A stretch of DNA of 64,000 nt from Paramacrobiotus metropolitanus (lineage: Eukaryota; Tardigrada; Eutardigrada; Parachela; Macrobiotidae). The notes beneath the pieces were generated by a model, which made no database searches, was not told the origin of the DNA, and was given only the letters and a program-made list of their open reading frames with translations. The first letter of the stretch is position 1; every line of letters begins with the position of its first letter. Location of the stretch: positions 1,054,001-1,118,000 of the forward strand of contig NW_026570250.1 of assembly GCF_019649055.1 (NCBI RefSeq). Direction: 5' to 3'. A program made the translations under genes and the position numbers. This document shows positions 43,636 through 56,001 of the stretch, in pieces.

Positions 43636-43640
43636 GTTAC

Positions 43641-44040
43641 GTCAGTCCATTCACCCTCTTGTGGTTAAGTTGCGCCGTTCACTTTCTTGCAGTTACGTTG
43701 CGCCGCGTACTTGCTTGTGGTTTTGTTACGCCGCTCATGTTCTTGTGGTTAAGTCAGGCCGTTCACTCTCTTGTGGTTACTTTACGCCCTTCACGCTCTT
43801 GTGGATACCTTGCGCCGCTTACTCTCTTGTGGTTACGTTTTGCCGGTCACTGTCTTGTGGTTACGTTGCGCCGTTCACTTTCTTGCAGTTACGTTGCGCC
43901 GCGTACTTTCTTGTGGTTTCGTTACGCCGCTCACTTTCTTGTGGTTACGTCAGGCCGTTCATTTTCTTGTGGTTACGTTACGCCGCCCATATTTTTGCGG
44001 TTACATTGCGCCGCTTACTTTCTTGCGGTTACGTTACGCA
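43641..44040. repeat. Minisatellite A in Helitron 5, part 2
   Basis: Resumes directly after the TRIM target duplication with the same 28-30-bp units. Confidence 0.8.
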
Positions 44041-44044
44041 TTAG

Positions 44045-44840
44045 ATTGGTTCAGTAGGTTCACTTCGCTTAATAAGTGCGTTTAGCTGATTCAGATGGCT
44101 TAATAAGGTCGTTCAGGAGGTTCACTTGGTTTTGGTTGGGTTCTGTCGGTTCACTAATGTTTCGACTGAGTTGAGTTGGTACAACAACGATTGGGTTAGA
44201 TTCATTTCGTTCAATATGGTTTTTGTTTAGCTGGTTCACTAAAATTTTGGTTGGGTTCAGTTGGATTCTGTCGATTCACGAAGGATTAAGATGGATTCAA
44301 CTGATTCACTAAAAATATCGTTGGGTTCAGTCGGTTCACTGAAGTTTTGGTTGGGTTCATTTGGTTTAATAAGGTTTTGGTTGGGTTCAGTCAGTTCGTT
44401 AAGAATTAGGTTGGGTTCAGCTGGTTCACTAAGGTTTTGGTTGGGTTCAGTCGGTTCACTGAAGTTTAGGTTGGGTTCATTTGGTTTAATAAGGTTTTGG
44501 TTGGGTTCAGTCAGTTCGCTAAGAATTAGGTTGGGTTCAGCTGGTTCACTAAGGTTTTGGTTGGGTTCAGTTGGTTCAATGAGGTTTCGGTTGGGTTCAG
44601 TCGGTTCACTAAGGATTTAGTTGGGTTCAGCTGGTTCACTAAGGTTTTGGTTTAGTTCAGTCGGTTCACTAAGGTTCTGTTGAGTTCAGTCGGTTCACTA
44701 AGGTTTTGGTTGGGTTCAGCTGGTTCACTAACGTTTTAGTTGGGTTCAGCTGGTTCATTTTGTTTAGTAAGTGTGTTCAGCAGGTTCACTATAGTTTGTG
44801 AGTTTGTTCAGTAGGTTCGCTTGGTTTAGTAAGTGTTTTG
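44045..44840. repeat. Minisatellite B in Helitron 5
   Basis: Near-identical to 20911-21715 with a different unit count. Confidence 0.85.
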
Positions 44841-45370
44841 GTTCTGGCCAATGAGAGCGATTTGGAGGCGGTCGCGTTACGACTCCTGCCGCTTAATATG
44901 TAAGATAAGTACTGCACGCTGTTGAAGAATATGAGTCATTCTTTTGGTTGCGTTTCGGGGTAATTTGTCACAGGGGATCTTAACTCGTTAGTAACTATAT
45001 AGTGCGATTACTACTCTAGCATTTTGCTACCATCGTAAGCCATTGTATCTCGCATGGTTAATACTGCTCACCTGGAACCAACACTTGAAATTTAGTGTTG
45101 ACGTCGAATTTCTAATGGAAAAGTACGTTGACCAAGGTGTCATTACCATCAAGCAGCGATAGAGAACGGATTACTAATAACTTGTGTAATCATTCCTCAA
45201 TATTTGTCAATAATAAATTTTCTGTGCAATACGCAGTCCCGTAAAAATTTATTTATTATCTACTACAAGTTTACAACAAACAACAGCTTGTGTTGACGGA
45301 ACAAGAATATGTTTTTGGTAAACGTAAAATTTTGTTTTTGATTAAGTCGCTAAAGTAGCAATTAGACATG

Positions 45371-47348
45371 TGTAACCGACCAAAACGTCCGGACGACCAA
45401 GACGTCCGGCGGACGTTTTAGTCGTTAAACCGACCAAACCGTCCGGGGGCCAAAAAAACGTCCGCCGTAAATTTTGCCCACTCAAAAATTTTTGCATTCT
45501 CGATGTGACCTGAAGTTCCTGAGAGCGTCTCAGCCCGGACACTTTGGTCAGAGCACTATTTTGACCGGACACTTTGGTTGGAGCACTCTTTTATTCCTTA
45601 CAGTCAAATCTGTAAATCAGGCGCATTGGCAAAATGTGTTACTACTTGGACAGGGTTCTACGGTTCATGTTATTATGCAAAAATGTTTTCGTCGTCACTC
45701 TATGAATAAATTTTCTTTGTTACAGTCATTCATCACCCGCCTGAACGAGTGTGCTTTTCTTGAAAGTACACTCTTTGCTGATTATGGTAGAAGAACTCAA
45801 ATGAGTGCTCTAATCAACCATGCTTTGATACTTTTCTTTACCATATGGACGGTATGATTAAGTGCAAGCTTTCGGTCAGCCTAAATACTATACAAACTGA
45901 CCGTATAATGGTTGACTTGTAAAGGCTGCCTTTCATAGCTGTTTTAAATAACCGGGTGACCGAGCGCAAACTGCGCGGAACAAATTAGTTACAGATAAAT
46001 TACGTTATTGAAAGACTGTTAAGGTTTCATATGATGCTTATCGAAGTTACCTTGATAATTACTCAGTTATTAACAAATTCATTACCTTTTCCACTGGCAG
46101 GCGTCAATTACGCCACAGCTAACTACTTACATGAACTTCTTTGTTTATTTTAAAAGGATAAATTCTTGCAAAGCTGGCTGATACACTGAAGAAAAGAAAA
46201 CCTCCAAACATGCTTTTGCTTGACTGCTACTTTGCGAGCTTTCCTCGTGCAGCAGTTCGGCTTCGCCTTATGTTCATATCACTTATTTACTACCAAAATT
46301 CAAAGATACTTTTTTTCATGAAGATACCGTTTGAAACAGTGACGCTGGAATCATTTGAGTAAGGTTAGTTGCGCTCATCCATTTTATTCGCAAAACATCT
46401 TGCCGGTTCTCAAGAGTAGCATTCCTCAGCAAGCATTTGTTATTATTCGTCGAAAATCGACAATTTTGGGTGACGTGACCGACATGACAGAAAGTCCCGT
46501 TTCCTTTAAAATAGAGGACCTTCGCTTCGCTTCGGTCGAAAATGTAATACTGAAAAACAAACATAAAAAATATTAAACTAGAAAGCGTAAACCATTAAAC
46601 ATTTTGGGGGAAAAGCGCCAGCATACTGTCGCCCCTTACAATCATTATCTCACCGTAATTTTTAAGGTAAGCTGTATTTCCTTAAAAGAAGCCTTACCAA
46701 GTAGAAAGTGAAAACATCAAAATTTTAAGAAACTTAGATTTGGCAGCTACTCGGCTTTTGATTACTTCGTATCTTGCCAAATTCATGCTGGCATATCGTT
46801 TCTCTAATGGGAATGCTCAATAGGTTACAGGCAATGAAATGCGCGGCATCCTATGCGCTATTGCGCACTGCCTTTATTCAATCGCTAATTGCTGTTTTTT
46901 TTCATTGTTTCGCTATCCAACAGTTTCGTATCGCCGTGGACGCTAATGTAGATATTGTAAAATAAATCCCATCCGCTTTCCCGCCAAAGGTCGACTGATA
47001 TGTGATGAACCCTATGACCAAATTGTCCGAGCTGAAACAGTGCTCCGACCAAAGTGTCCGGTCAAAATAGTGCTCCGACCAAAGTGTCCGGGCTGTAATA
47101 GTGCTCTGACCAAAGTGTCCGGGCTGAAATTGTGCTCCGACTAAAGTGTCCGGGATGAAATAGTGCTCAGACCAAAGTGTCCGGGTTTAGACGCTCTCAG
47201 GAACTTCAGGTCACATCGAGAATGCAAAAATTTTTGAGTGGGCAAAATTTACGGCGGACGTTTTTTTGGCCCCCGGACGGTTTGGTCGGTTTAACGACTA
47301 AAACGTCCGCCGGACGTCTTGGTCGTCCGGACGTTTTAGTCGGTTACA
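45371..47348. mobile_element. TIR DNA transposon, non-autonomous (about 1.98 kb)
   Basis: Inverted ends of about 160 bp start TGTAACCGACCAAAACGTCC (left) and match the right end at 47190-47348. Inside the ends are cgtccgg palindromes and, at the inner edge, gtgctccgaccaaagtgtcc repeats (two left, five right). No transposase is seen inside and no clear target duplication, so the superfamily is open. Confidence 0.7.
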
Positions 47349-49158
47349 TACGGGTACTGTACTCTGTACTCACCGCAGAGCACGTTAACGTGCAGGTAGA
47401 GTAGACAGGCCAGCCATGTACAGTATGTGATTTACTGCTGCTATGCACGCAAACAAAAATACGAGTACGAGTACAAATATACAAATATTTTACGTCACTA
47501 GCTTCCAGGTAGGTTAGACTGAACAGACCAGCCATGTACTGTCACTACACGCAAGCAAATTTACATTGTACGAGTACTGTACTTTGCTCTCATATAGATA
47601 GAACGCGCCAACAGCATGCTTTTTGATTGAAATCAGACAGCATCCAGCAGCGCCTGGTGATATGACTTTTCTTAGAAAGCGCCAATAGAAACAATACTTG
47701 TACTGACATACTGCACCGAACCGCACCGACCCGCACTGACTCCCGCACAGCACCGCCCACCAGCGTTTAGATAGGGTAGACAAACTAGCCATGTACTGTA
47801 TGTATTTTACTGCTACTACGCGCAAACAAATATACGAGTACGATTACAAATATTGTACAGGTACTGTAACTTGCACTGAAGTGGACAGAGCGCACAAACA
47901 GCAAGATGTCTGATTAAAATCAGATAGCAACCGACTGTGAGTATGCAGTCTAAACCTATCCTCAAACGTTGGGGACAGAAACAATTTATTTTTTAACGCT
48001 ATATTAATTTTTACTTCTATTTATTAAAATTCAGTACTAGGTATACATACTGGGTAGCGCAAACAACACTCTGTATGTACCAGATGACGCAAACAATGTA
48101 GTCGTAACGCATCAGTGCCTTAACACATAGGTTGTTCGTATATTTACATGTAGACATTAGTAATTAATATAATTATTTTCATACCGCTAGTGGTGTTACC
48201 TTAAATTGCACTTTCGCAGAGCAAATTCAAGGAGTTTTTAAATTTATAATGAAACTGCTAATTTTTTCAATTAAAAACTCCAAAATCTGTACCGATAACG
48301 GAGTATTTCAAAGTTAAAATGTGGAGTTTTTCGAAAAGAAATTCTCATAGGTAAAGCATATAAGTTGCGACAAAAACAGGTAGTTTTTTGTAATGGAAAA
48401 AGTGACTTTTAATTTTAGATCTAAAACTATCTGTTTGTTACGCATTTCTTGCCCAAATATAATCGAAAAATCTACATTTACTGTGCAAATTTATGGAATT
48501 TACACACACACACACCCACACACCCACACACCCACACACCCACACACACACGCACACACACACACACACACATTCACTGGCATATATTCACTGGGGCCAG
48601 TCGAATGCTTCCCTTTTTTAACCTAGGGTGTTCATATATTAACAAGCAGTGGTGGTTGCGAAAACGATATTATTGCACGAGTGTGAGCGCCAATACCACA
48701 GGAATTGGAAAAGTGTTACGTACGCTCTTCGTGATGCCAGCCATACTCTGCTGTTGAAATATATGCTCTGCTATGGGTCGTGTATCACTTGACGAAGAAT
48801 TAATTGCAGCGTCTTGCACTTTACGCTCGGTGCAAATAAGTAACTATAATTATATTGACGTACAACGATCCAAACAGCAATGTAATGTAATCGTTCGAAG
48901 GGTAACGTAACGCATGTACACGTATGTGATTGTCGAGGTTCTATTAATCATAGTCACTGGTGGGTATGCGTATTACTTGGTAGCTGTGGTCTGTACCACG
49001 GCTTTCGTACAATTTCGTTTTCAAACACGTACTATTTTTTTCTCATAATGTATATTACAAATTTTGTTAATTTAAACTTCGAAAAAAACCCACGAAAACA
49101 GGTTTTTTTTGTCCAACACAAAATGGAAGTACTGACTTGTAAAACTGTATAGGTAATA
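47349..49158. other. Intergenic with a CA microsatellite
   Basis: No gene seen. A (CA)n/(CACACC)n tract occupies about 48501-48572. Short duplicated blocks (gtagacaggccagccatgta at about 47402 and similar sequences near 47520 and 47776) form a loose direct repeat. Confidence 0.5.
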
Positions 49159-50468
49159 CGAGGGTCACTCAGAAAGTAATGATAATCGGTATCAGCAAAT
49201 AATCATATAATTATGAACTAATTTTTTAAAAACTGTAGCATTCATAACTAGATCATAGGGCAATGGCCGTGGCCATACCGCCTACGGCTGGCGACTGGCA
49301 TGCATCTATGCGCAGTCGAGTCGAGCTGTTCACTGCACTAGTCATTAAACATGGCTAATTTAACGAAGCGCGACTTTCGTGCTATCATCTTAGAAAAATT
49401 TTTAGAAAAGAAAAGCGCGCGCAGTTGTCATGCTGAGTTGAAAAGTTTGCACCCTGATTCTTCTCCTTCTTATCCTACTGTTGCGCGTTGGTTCCAGCGA
49501 TTTCGCACTGAGCATTTTGACCTCGACGATGGTGCCAGAACTGGAAGACCTCCTACAGCGACCACGGCGAAGAACTCGGACGCAGTGAGAGAGCTGATCG
49601 AACACGATCCCCATATTACCGTCAGACAGATAGCAGAAGAACTGCAGATATCGGAGGGAACGGTTTGTGGGATAGTCCGCAGTGAGCTTGGTCTGCGCAA
49701 GGTTTGTCAGCGATGGGTCCCTCATTTATTAACTCCTGCCCAGATGGAAGTCCGCGTCGAATTGGCCCAGAACATCTTTGACGTTATTTCGACCGAACGC
49801 AAATATGACGTGTACACAGAGGATGAATCCTGGTTTTCATACTATGATCCCCTAACGAAGCAGCAGAATCAAGTTTGGATCGGAAACGACGACCCCACCC
49901 CCACTAGTGTCAAGCGTTCCAGGAGTACCCGTAAGCTGATGTACGCTTTTATTTCCAGCAGGCGTGGCGTTTTTCTGAAATCGGCTCTACGGCGTGGCAC
50001 AACATTGAATTCACAGTGGTACTGCGCAAATGTTCTTCAGCCTTTCTTTGATAAGTTCAGAAAAAAGAGACCCCAAAGCCGCGTAAGGAAGATCATTTAT
50101 CACCATGATAATGCACGTCCCCATACATCGAATGCCACAATGAATTTTATCTCGGCATCGCGAATGAAAATCCTCCCACATCCACCATACTCGCCTGACC
50201 TGGCACCTCACGACTTCAAGATTTTCCCAACGTTGAAGAAATTGTTACGTGGTAAAAAGTTTGAAAATGATGAAGAACTGGAAGAAAATATCAATACAGC
50301 GATCTCTAATTTACCACCTAATTTCTTTTCGAAAATGTTTGATGAGTGGCAGACTAGATGTTTGCGTTGCATAGAGATGAAGGGGCAGTATTTTGAGAAA
50401 ATACGAGGAAAGCGCTGATGCAATAAAAAATCGTGCGATAGTTATCATTACTTTCTGAGTGACCCTCG
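49159..50468 (+). mobile_element. Complete mariner transposon
   Basis: Perfect 27-bp inverted ends starting CGAGGGTCACTCAGAAAGTA, with TA target duplication at 49157-49158 and 50469-50470. Total 1,310 bp with one intact transposase ORF. Likely young and possibly active. Confidence 0.92.
49351..50418 (+). CDS. Mariner transposase, intact
   Basis: 355 residues, cut-and-paste transposase of the IS630-Tc1-mariner superfamily. The N-terminal paired helix-turn-helix region (about residues 1-110; includes GRPPTATTAKN) binds the inverted ends. The catalytic DDE/D core has D158 (YTEDESWF), D253 (HHDNARPHT) and D288 (YSPDLAPHD); 34 residues separate the last two, the D34D spacing of true mariners. The WVPHLLT and YSPDLAP motifs of the family are kept. 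No stop or shift; length is within the usual 340-355. Confidence 0.92.
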   Translation: MANLTKRDFRAIILEKFLEKKSARSCHAELKSLHPDSSPSYPTVARWFQRFRTEHFDLDDGARTGRPPTATTAKNSDAVRELIEHDPHITVRQIAEELQISEGTVCGIVRSELGLRKVCQRWVPHLLTPAQMEVRVELAQNIFDVISTERKYDVYTEDESWFSYYDPLTKQQNQVWIGNDDPTPTSVKRSRSTRKLMYAFISSRRGVFLKSALRRGTTLNSQWYCANVLQPFFDKFRKKRPQSRVRKIIYHHDNARPHTSNATMNFISASRMKILPHPPYSPDLAPHDFKIFPTLKKLLRGKKFENDEELEENINTAISNLPPNFFSKMFDEWQTRCLRCIEMKGQYFEKIRGKR

Positions 50469-51099
50469 TACATCGAAAGCAACGTTAAAATATGGAGTTT
50501 TTTTATCAAAAATTTGCGCTTTTTATTCAAAGAAATACTACATAAAATTATATTGACGTTTTCCCAAAACAACGCCGTAATAGTAGGTTCGAAACACACT
50601 TTTTTTTGGATATTTTGCGTAATGCTATGCTTAGAACGCAGCAGCAGAGAGATTTTGAATTTATATTACCACAAAGACAAAGCAGTGGTCTCTCAGATAT
50701 TAGGTTGTCAGACAGAGTATAAACAAAACTAGTTTAATAACTCAAAAGACTGCGTTCTTTAACAATGACAGACAGTGGTTATACGAATACTAGTCGTCTG
50801 TGTCTGGACTTCGGTACCTCTCTTTTGAAGCGAGGTATCTCGTCTTCTACTTTACCAAAATCAATTGACCAGCCCCAGTGGTCCATCATCAAGCACAGAG
50901 CGATAAGAAATACACGCCTCGTTCTAATAAGAAAGCTTGACCAAGAACAGCAGCGATGTCGATGCTCCAACTTTAACAATAAGTACGAGTACAATAAAAA
51001 AAAGCAGAATTTACGTTAAAACGTTAGTCGTCAGTGTAAACTTCAATCCGCATAGCGCAACTACGAAGGGGCGAGTGTGTAGTCCCATTTGTAATATAA

Positions 51100-51286
51100 G
51101 ATACGAGGACATTTGGGTGCTGTGAACATACCCTGCACGATTAGGCTGCGATGAACAGCTGGTTAGCCGTAGCTCGCAACGCTACTGATATCACAGTCTG
51201 AATGCAAACGGCTATAAATTTAGCCGGCTGTTCATCGCAGCCTAATCGTGCAGGGTATGTCCACAGCACCCAAATGTCCTCGTATC
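51100..51286. repeat. Fold-back element with 60-bp arms
   Basis: gatacgaggacatttgggtg... (51100-51159) returns as the inverse at 51227-51286 with one or two mismatches and a 67-nt loop. It may be a MITE or a genomic hairpin. Confidence 0.75.
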
Positions 51287-54161
51287 TATGCAAGCACGTT
51301 AGATATCTAGTATAGGGATGTTTATATATAGTCCTGTGTGTCTCTTGAGCTGGTGTGCGTTTTCGATGAAACTAAAACAAAATTGTGTCTGCACATACGT
51401 GATGTTTTATTTATAGGTACATAATCAAGCAATACTAACAGCAATGTAATGTATACTCGTACAAGACTGTTCTAAACAATTGATCATAACCATCGGTGCG
51501 CGTGAGTATGAGTTGAGGGGTGTGAGTTTTACTACGGATCTAACATAATTCTAATTTTAAACACGTACACTTTTACCCACAAAATTTACTAGAATTTTTA
51601 GCAATCAGGACTTCCAAAACTACACTCAAAATCATACTTTTGCCGTACACAATATCGTAGAGTTTTGTTCGCAAAATACATTATACAATATATTTTTATA
51701 CAATTTTTTCATTCAGTAAAATATTACGTAGAACTACACTGATCTTTTGCCAAATCGGTGCCACAAATGGTGCTTTTTGAACGCATGTTTCGTACTGTTG
51801 CGGTAAAGGTGCACTAACACAGCGTCGGCGCTCCATATTCAAAAACGTTTCCATCCGCTGTGGTCAATTATAGGTGGACTAAGCAATAAATTATAGTTTA
51901 TAAATACTTTTATTATTTTATTATACAGTTTTACTATAAGTTCTACAATTTGGTAAAAGAAAGTTTGCGATGCGGGAGTCCCCATCTTGTATTAGTAAAG
52001 AGCACGACCGTTTAACCAAGAAAAGTCACAAATTTCTCACAAGGAGACGCAATGCTGAACGGCATTCCGACAGCTGAGTAGAACGACTAAAGTGCTGGAA
52101 ACAGTGTTTTCTAGGGTCACATTGAATGCGATTTATTTTCCAATTTTGTCCTGGATGTGGCAGATTTATGGCTTTGATTCAATCTTTTCATGAATGCATG
52201 TGCACCATATCCGGTATCCAAAACAATTATGTACGAAGTACAAGAACAAATTCTCGTAAAATTTGTTTAATTTTATCTTGCAGCTCACGCAGCCACGTTT
52301 TGTAGCACGCCTTTTGGTTAATGCGTTACATGTTTTAGCACATTACTGATGTATAGTAAATTTTTTCCTAAAGAGATAGCAGTCGCTTCAAATGTGTTGC
52401 TTAGATTACGTAAAAACTTTTTTTTCGTTGTGTTGTGCTTGCTGAACAATTATTTTTCATCAACACGTAAATTTTTATATAGCGTCTAACATAAGTAGAC
52501 ATATTAACCGTGAAATGTAAAATACATCTATGAAGATTTATTGACAAATTTTTATATGCTTATCGATATATATCCTCGTCCGGATCTGGCCGTCAAAACG
52601 CTGTACGTGACTTCGACTAATAAATTGATGCGGTGTTAAAATCAACGTGGTTAGCGTGAATGTAGTGTTAGAAATAAGCGACCCCAGATTTTTTTTCAGC
52701 ATATTTACTCACGATTTGACACCGTTTGATCCATCTGACCAATTAGTGTCAGACTGCATATCGATTTCCCATGAGCACACCTTACACTTTTTACAGTCTC
52801 TTCCAGCATTGCGGGGTAATTTTGGAAGCACAAAAACGTGCGACATTTTGCTTTACGGTGTGCTTTCATTCTAGTGTGTAATTTTACTTTGCAGTTGGGA
52901 CCTTACTGTTTGCACCTTTCTGCAGTTTGCCTACCGAATTCAGTGCTTCAAATTAATTAAAAAAGGTTACTGTGATGAACGATTAATTTCAGACTGCTAA
53001 TTATCGCTACCGGTTGCAATTTAATAAACACCAGTCGGTCAGCGAATAAATCAATACTCTGTACACCATTTGTACACAAAATTTTAATTCTAATGAACCC
53101 GTAATTAATTAGTTAATCTCAATCAGAAATTTAACGCATCCTGGTAACTTATAAAGTTATGTTAGAGGCCTAAGCGCCCTACGAATTTTCTGGTTTACGC
53201 TACCAGAATATGTTTGGATGAGCAATTAAAACTAATTTTAATGTTATTTATCAGTTATTAAGATTATACACGTAGTAATGTCGACGATACCCGATAAGCA
53301 TTAGCAGTACTTATTGATAGATAAATCACTGAAATGTACGACTACGGTATATCGCAGTGAAATGTAAGCATTAAAATGTGTGGTATGAGTTTGTATGAGA
53401 AATGTCTAAATTGCCGACCTTGCCGGTCGAACAAGCTACTCTTGAGCAGCCTTTTAGAGCAACATTTATGGTTATTTGGTGTGTGGATATAAACGTGCAA
53501 AAAGGCACATCATCGCAATATGTGCCGGTTATGAAAGCTTGTCTTATTTCGTGCGTTACTCAGCTTTTGCAGAATTCTTACAATTGACAGGATTTACTAA
53601 ATTTGCGGTCTATTTGAACGGGACTATTGTAAGAACAGCGTGTAATTTTTAATGGGTATCTGTTCCTTAGCTTTCTTTTGCAGCATAGATTAATTTGATA
53701 GTTTTAAAAAGACGTTACCTGAGTGGATGGTACGTTCATTTTCGTGGTACATAATGCGTGATGATTTTTTAACAGAATGATTTTATTTTTACTTAATTTT
53801 ATATCGATGAATAACCTACGACTAACTTCTTAATTTACAAATATTCGGAAATCGATTTTATTTTTATTTCTTCGTGTTTTAGCAAATAAAACCAACGCAA
53901 AAGCTGGGCGTTAACTAGCACTATTTTTAATGTCATACGACTTTTTTCATAAATTTGTTATTATTTGCAAGGTCTTTAATGCGTGCAGGCTAGGATTTCA
54001 GGGTTTTAAAAAAGCTGGTGCAATTATGGGAAATACGTGAATATAAAAATGCACCAATTTCCGCCATCTAAGTGCGCCAACCACCACCTTAGAATATACA
54101 AATACTCCAAAGATTCAAATTCAATCCGATGAGTGGCATGGATCAACGACCATTCTTTGCT
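51287..54161. other. Long AT-rich stretch without supported genes
   Basis: Read on both strands; only short open frames without family features, good splice context or codon bias. Confidence 0.4.
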
Positions 54162-54740
54162 GGCCAGGGTCAAAAAGAGGGAGGAATTTTGAGAGGGAGG
54201 AATTTCTGCGTGGTCAAAAAGAGGGAGGAATTTTTGAAGCGAGGGAGGGAGGAATTTTGATATGGTCAAAAAGAGGGAGGAATTTTTTCGAAGTTCAAAT
54301 AAAGAACTCGGGGACCTCGAACCCGGGTCCCCGAGGTCGCCACTGAGGTTTTTTCATCAAGCGGGCGCGCGAAGCGAGCCCGCATTTCTAATTCAAGACA
54401 TGTTGAGGTTCGCTGGAACGGAAGTGCCGGTGACCTTTAGGTCGCCACGTAACCTTTGGGTCGCCACCGATTTTCATGGTGATTCCTATACAGTTTGACA
54501 TGCTGAGTCGAACTGAAGTACTCGGGGACCATGAACTGGGTCCCCGAGGTCGCCGTCACGAAATGTATCATATATGCACAGTGTGATGTGCATAGTCGAA
54601 TTAAGGTACTCGGGACTAACGAACCCGGGTCCGTTAGATCGCCACTACGGTATGCAACACATATTCACGGTTTGCTATGCTGAGTCGAACTGAAGTGCTC
54701 CGAGATCTCGGAACCGCGTCCCTCGAATCAGCAGTTATTT
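54162..54740 (+). repeat. MULE left TIR with internal palindromic units
   Basis: Contains gaggaattttga-type repeats at the tip, then about 95-bp units each with a palindrome such as ctcggggacc...ggtccccgag. Inverse copy at 58575-59154. Confidence 0.8.
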
Positions 54741-54820
54741 TGCCAGTTTCTAAATATATTCCTGATTATTCTAAAATTATGTCTTCTGATATTTCTGTAC
54801 ATATCTCTACACTTTCGAAA

Positions 54821-54940
54821 TATTTCTAAATATTTCTAAATATTTCTAAATATTTCTAAATATTTCTAAATATTTCTAAATATTTCTAAATATTTCTAAA
54901 TATTTCTAAATATTTCTAAATATTTCTAAATATTCCTAAA
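54821..54940. repeat. 10-bp microsatellite (TATTTCTAAA)n
   Basis: Eleven perfect units in a row, then a variant unit. Lies just inside the left MULE TIR. Confidence 0.95.
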
Positions 54941-55289
54941 TTTTTTAAAAATCTAATAAATTATCATTTACCGGATGCCCAGATTTCTGGTTACAGTATC
55001 TGAATATATCTAAAAACTGAACTTCCACTAGTTAATATTTTTGATATCATTATCTAAAAGTAAAAACCTCAATTCTTAAGCACTAAAATGCTTGATACCT
55101 AAATACCTAAACAAGCAAAAATTTTAGGGTACCCTTATAGGCACCCCCTAAAACCCCCGTTTATTATAGGCACCCCTTTTCACACCCCGTTTATCATAGG
55201 CATCCTTTTTTGAATTAAAAGTAATAATAATATTATGTGAAAGGAATATATTCCAAAAATTTATTTTATCATTTTATGCAGTTGCTATG

Positions 55290-56001
55290 ACCGTAAAAAC
55301 TTACTTTGAACAAAAGGTCAGTGCACTTGTGAAGGCTGGCATACCGGCGTGGATTTGGACTGGTTGGAAACAACACAAACAATTTTGTGGAAGCTTTCTT
55401 CAGAGCGGTGAAGGCAACAATTCGAGTTACCAGGCGCACAAGACCGCATCTAGCAGAATGCATCCGGATACTCTACGAATTTTCCTGCGAATCTGTGCAA
55501 TCTTCAAATTACCTTGAATACCTACACGATACAAGTTCCCTAAAAGTTCATGCACCAGAAAATGAAAACCTGTTCAGCAGCCTTGGAAGGTCGTTGAGTG
55601 ATTTTGCCAATCGTCTGCTTTTCAAGCAACTGTCGATCATGAAGGAATCTGAATACTTAGTAGAGCTAATTATGGGCGGATCTTTTATCGTTGTCAACCA
55701 AGGTAGACAAAGGGAATTCGCAGCTGAAGAATTGGTTACTGATAACAGCAGAGTAATTTTGGAATGCGACTGTGATTTCTCCTGCTCATATGGACTGACC
55801 TGCCGGCATATGATGGCAGTCCACAAGCATAAATGCGAGCCGATTGTATCCGCTGATGAATGCATAGCACGCCATGCGCGCGAGCTAAAGTTTTCCGAAC
55901 CGTTATATAAGGGAGCGCTGACAAACTCAGAGGCGTTCGAAGACGACGACGTATGCGAGATTAAACCAATGAATCCCAGACAACGGTACGATGACGGATG
56001 A
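55290..56001 (+). pseudogene. MULE transposase C-terminal part with SWIM zinc finger
   Basis: A fragment starting near YFEQKVSALVKAGIPAWIW shifts frame near 55370 into TNNFVEAFFRAVKATIRV, a motif of MULE transposases, and continues to ECDCDFSCSYGLTCRHMMAV, a SWIM zinc finger (CxCxnCxH) that contacts DNA or partners. It ends in an acidic DDDVCEIKPMNPRQR tail at 56001. The DDE catalytic domain expected upstream is absent, so the copy is not autonomous. A short second frame (55991-56248) continues in the same direction and may be residual 3' coding sequence. Confidence 0.65.

Larger units (their letters stand above)
41241..44905 (-). mobile_element. Helitron 5 (non-autonomous), carrying an LTR miniature element
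   Basis: Starts TCTTACATATTAAGCGGC at 44905 after host A and ends hairpin + CTAG at 41241 before host T on the minus strand. Same ends and same minisatellites A and B as Helitron 1. Minisatellite A is interrupted at 42552-43640 by an LTR element with target duplication. Confidence 0.85.

Noticed and set aside
41367-44085. 300-residue repeat frames in Helitron 5
   Set aside because: Same minisatellite A as in Helitron 1; not genes.
48393-48757. His/Thr-rich frames
   Set aside because: Encoded by the CA microsatellite.
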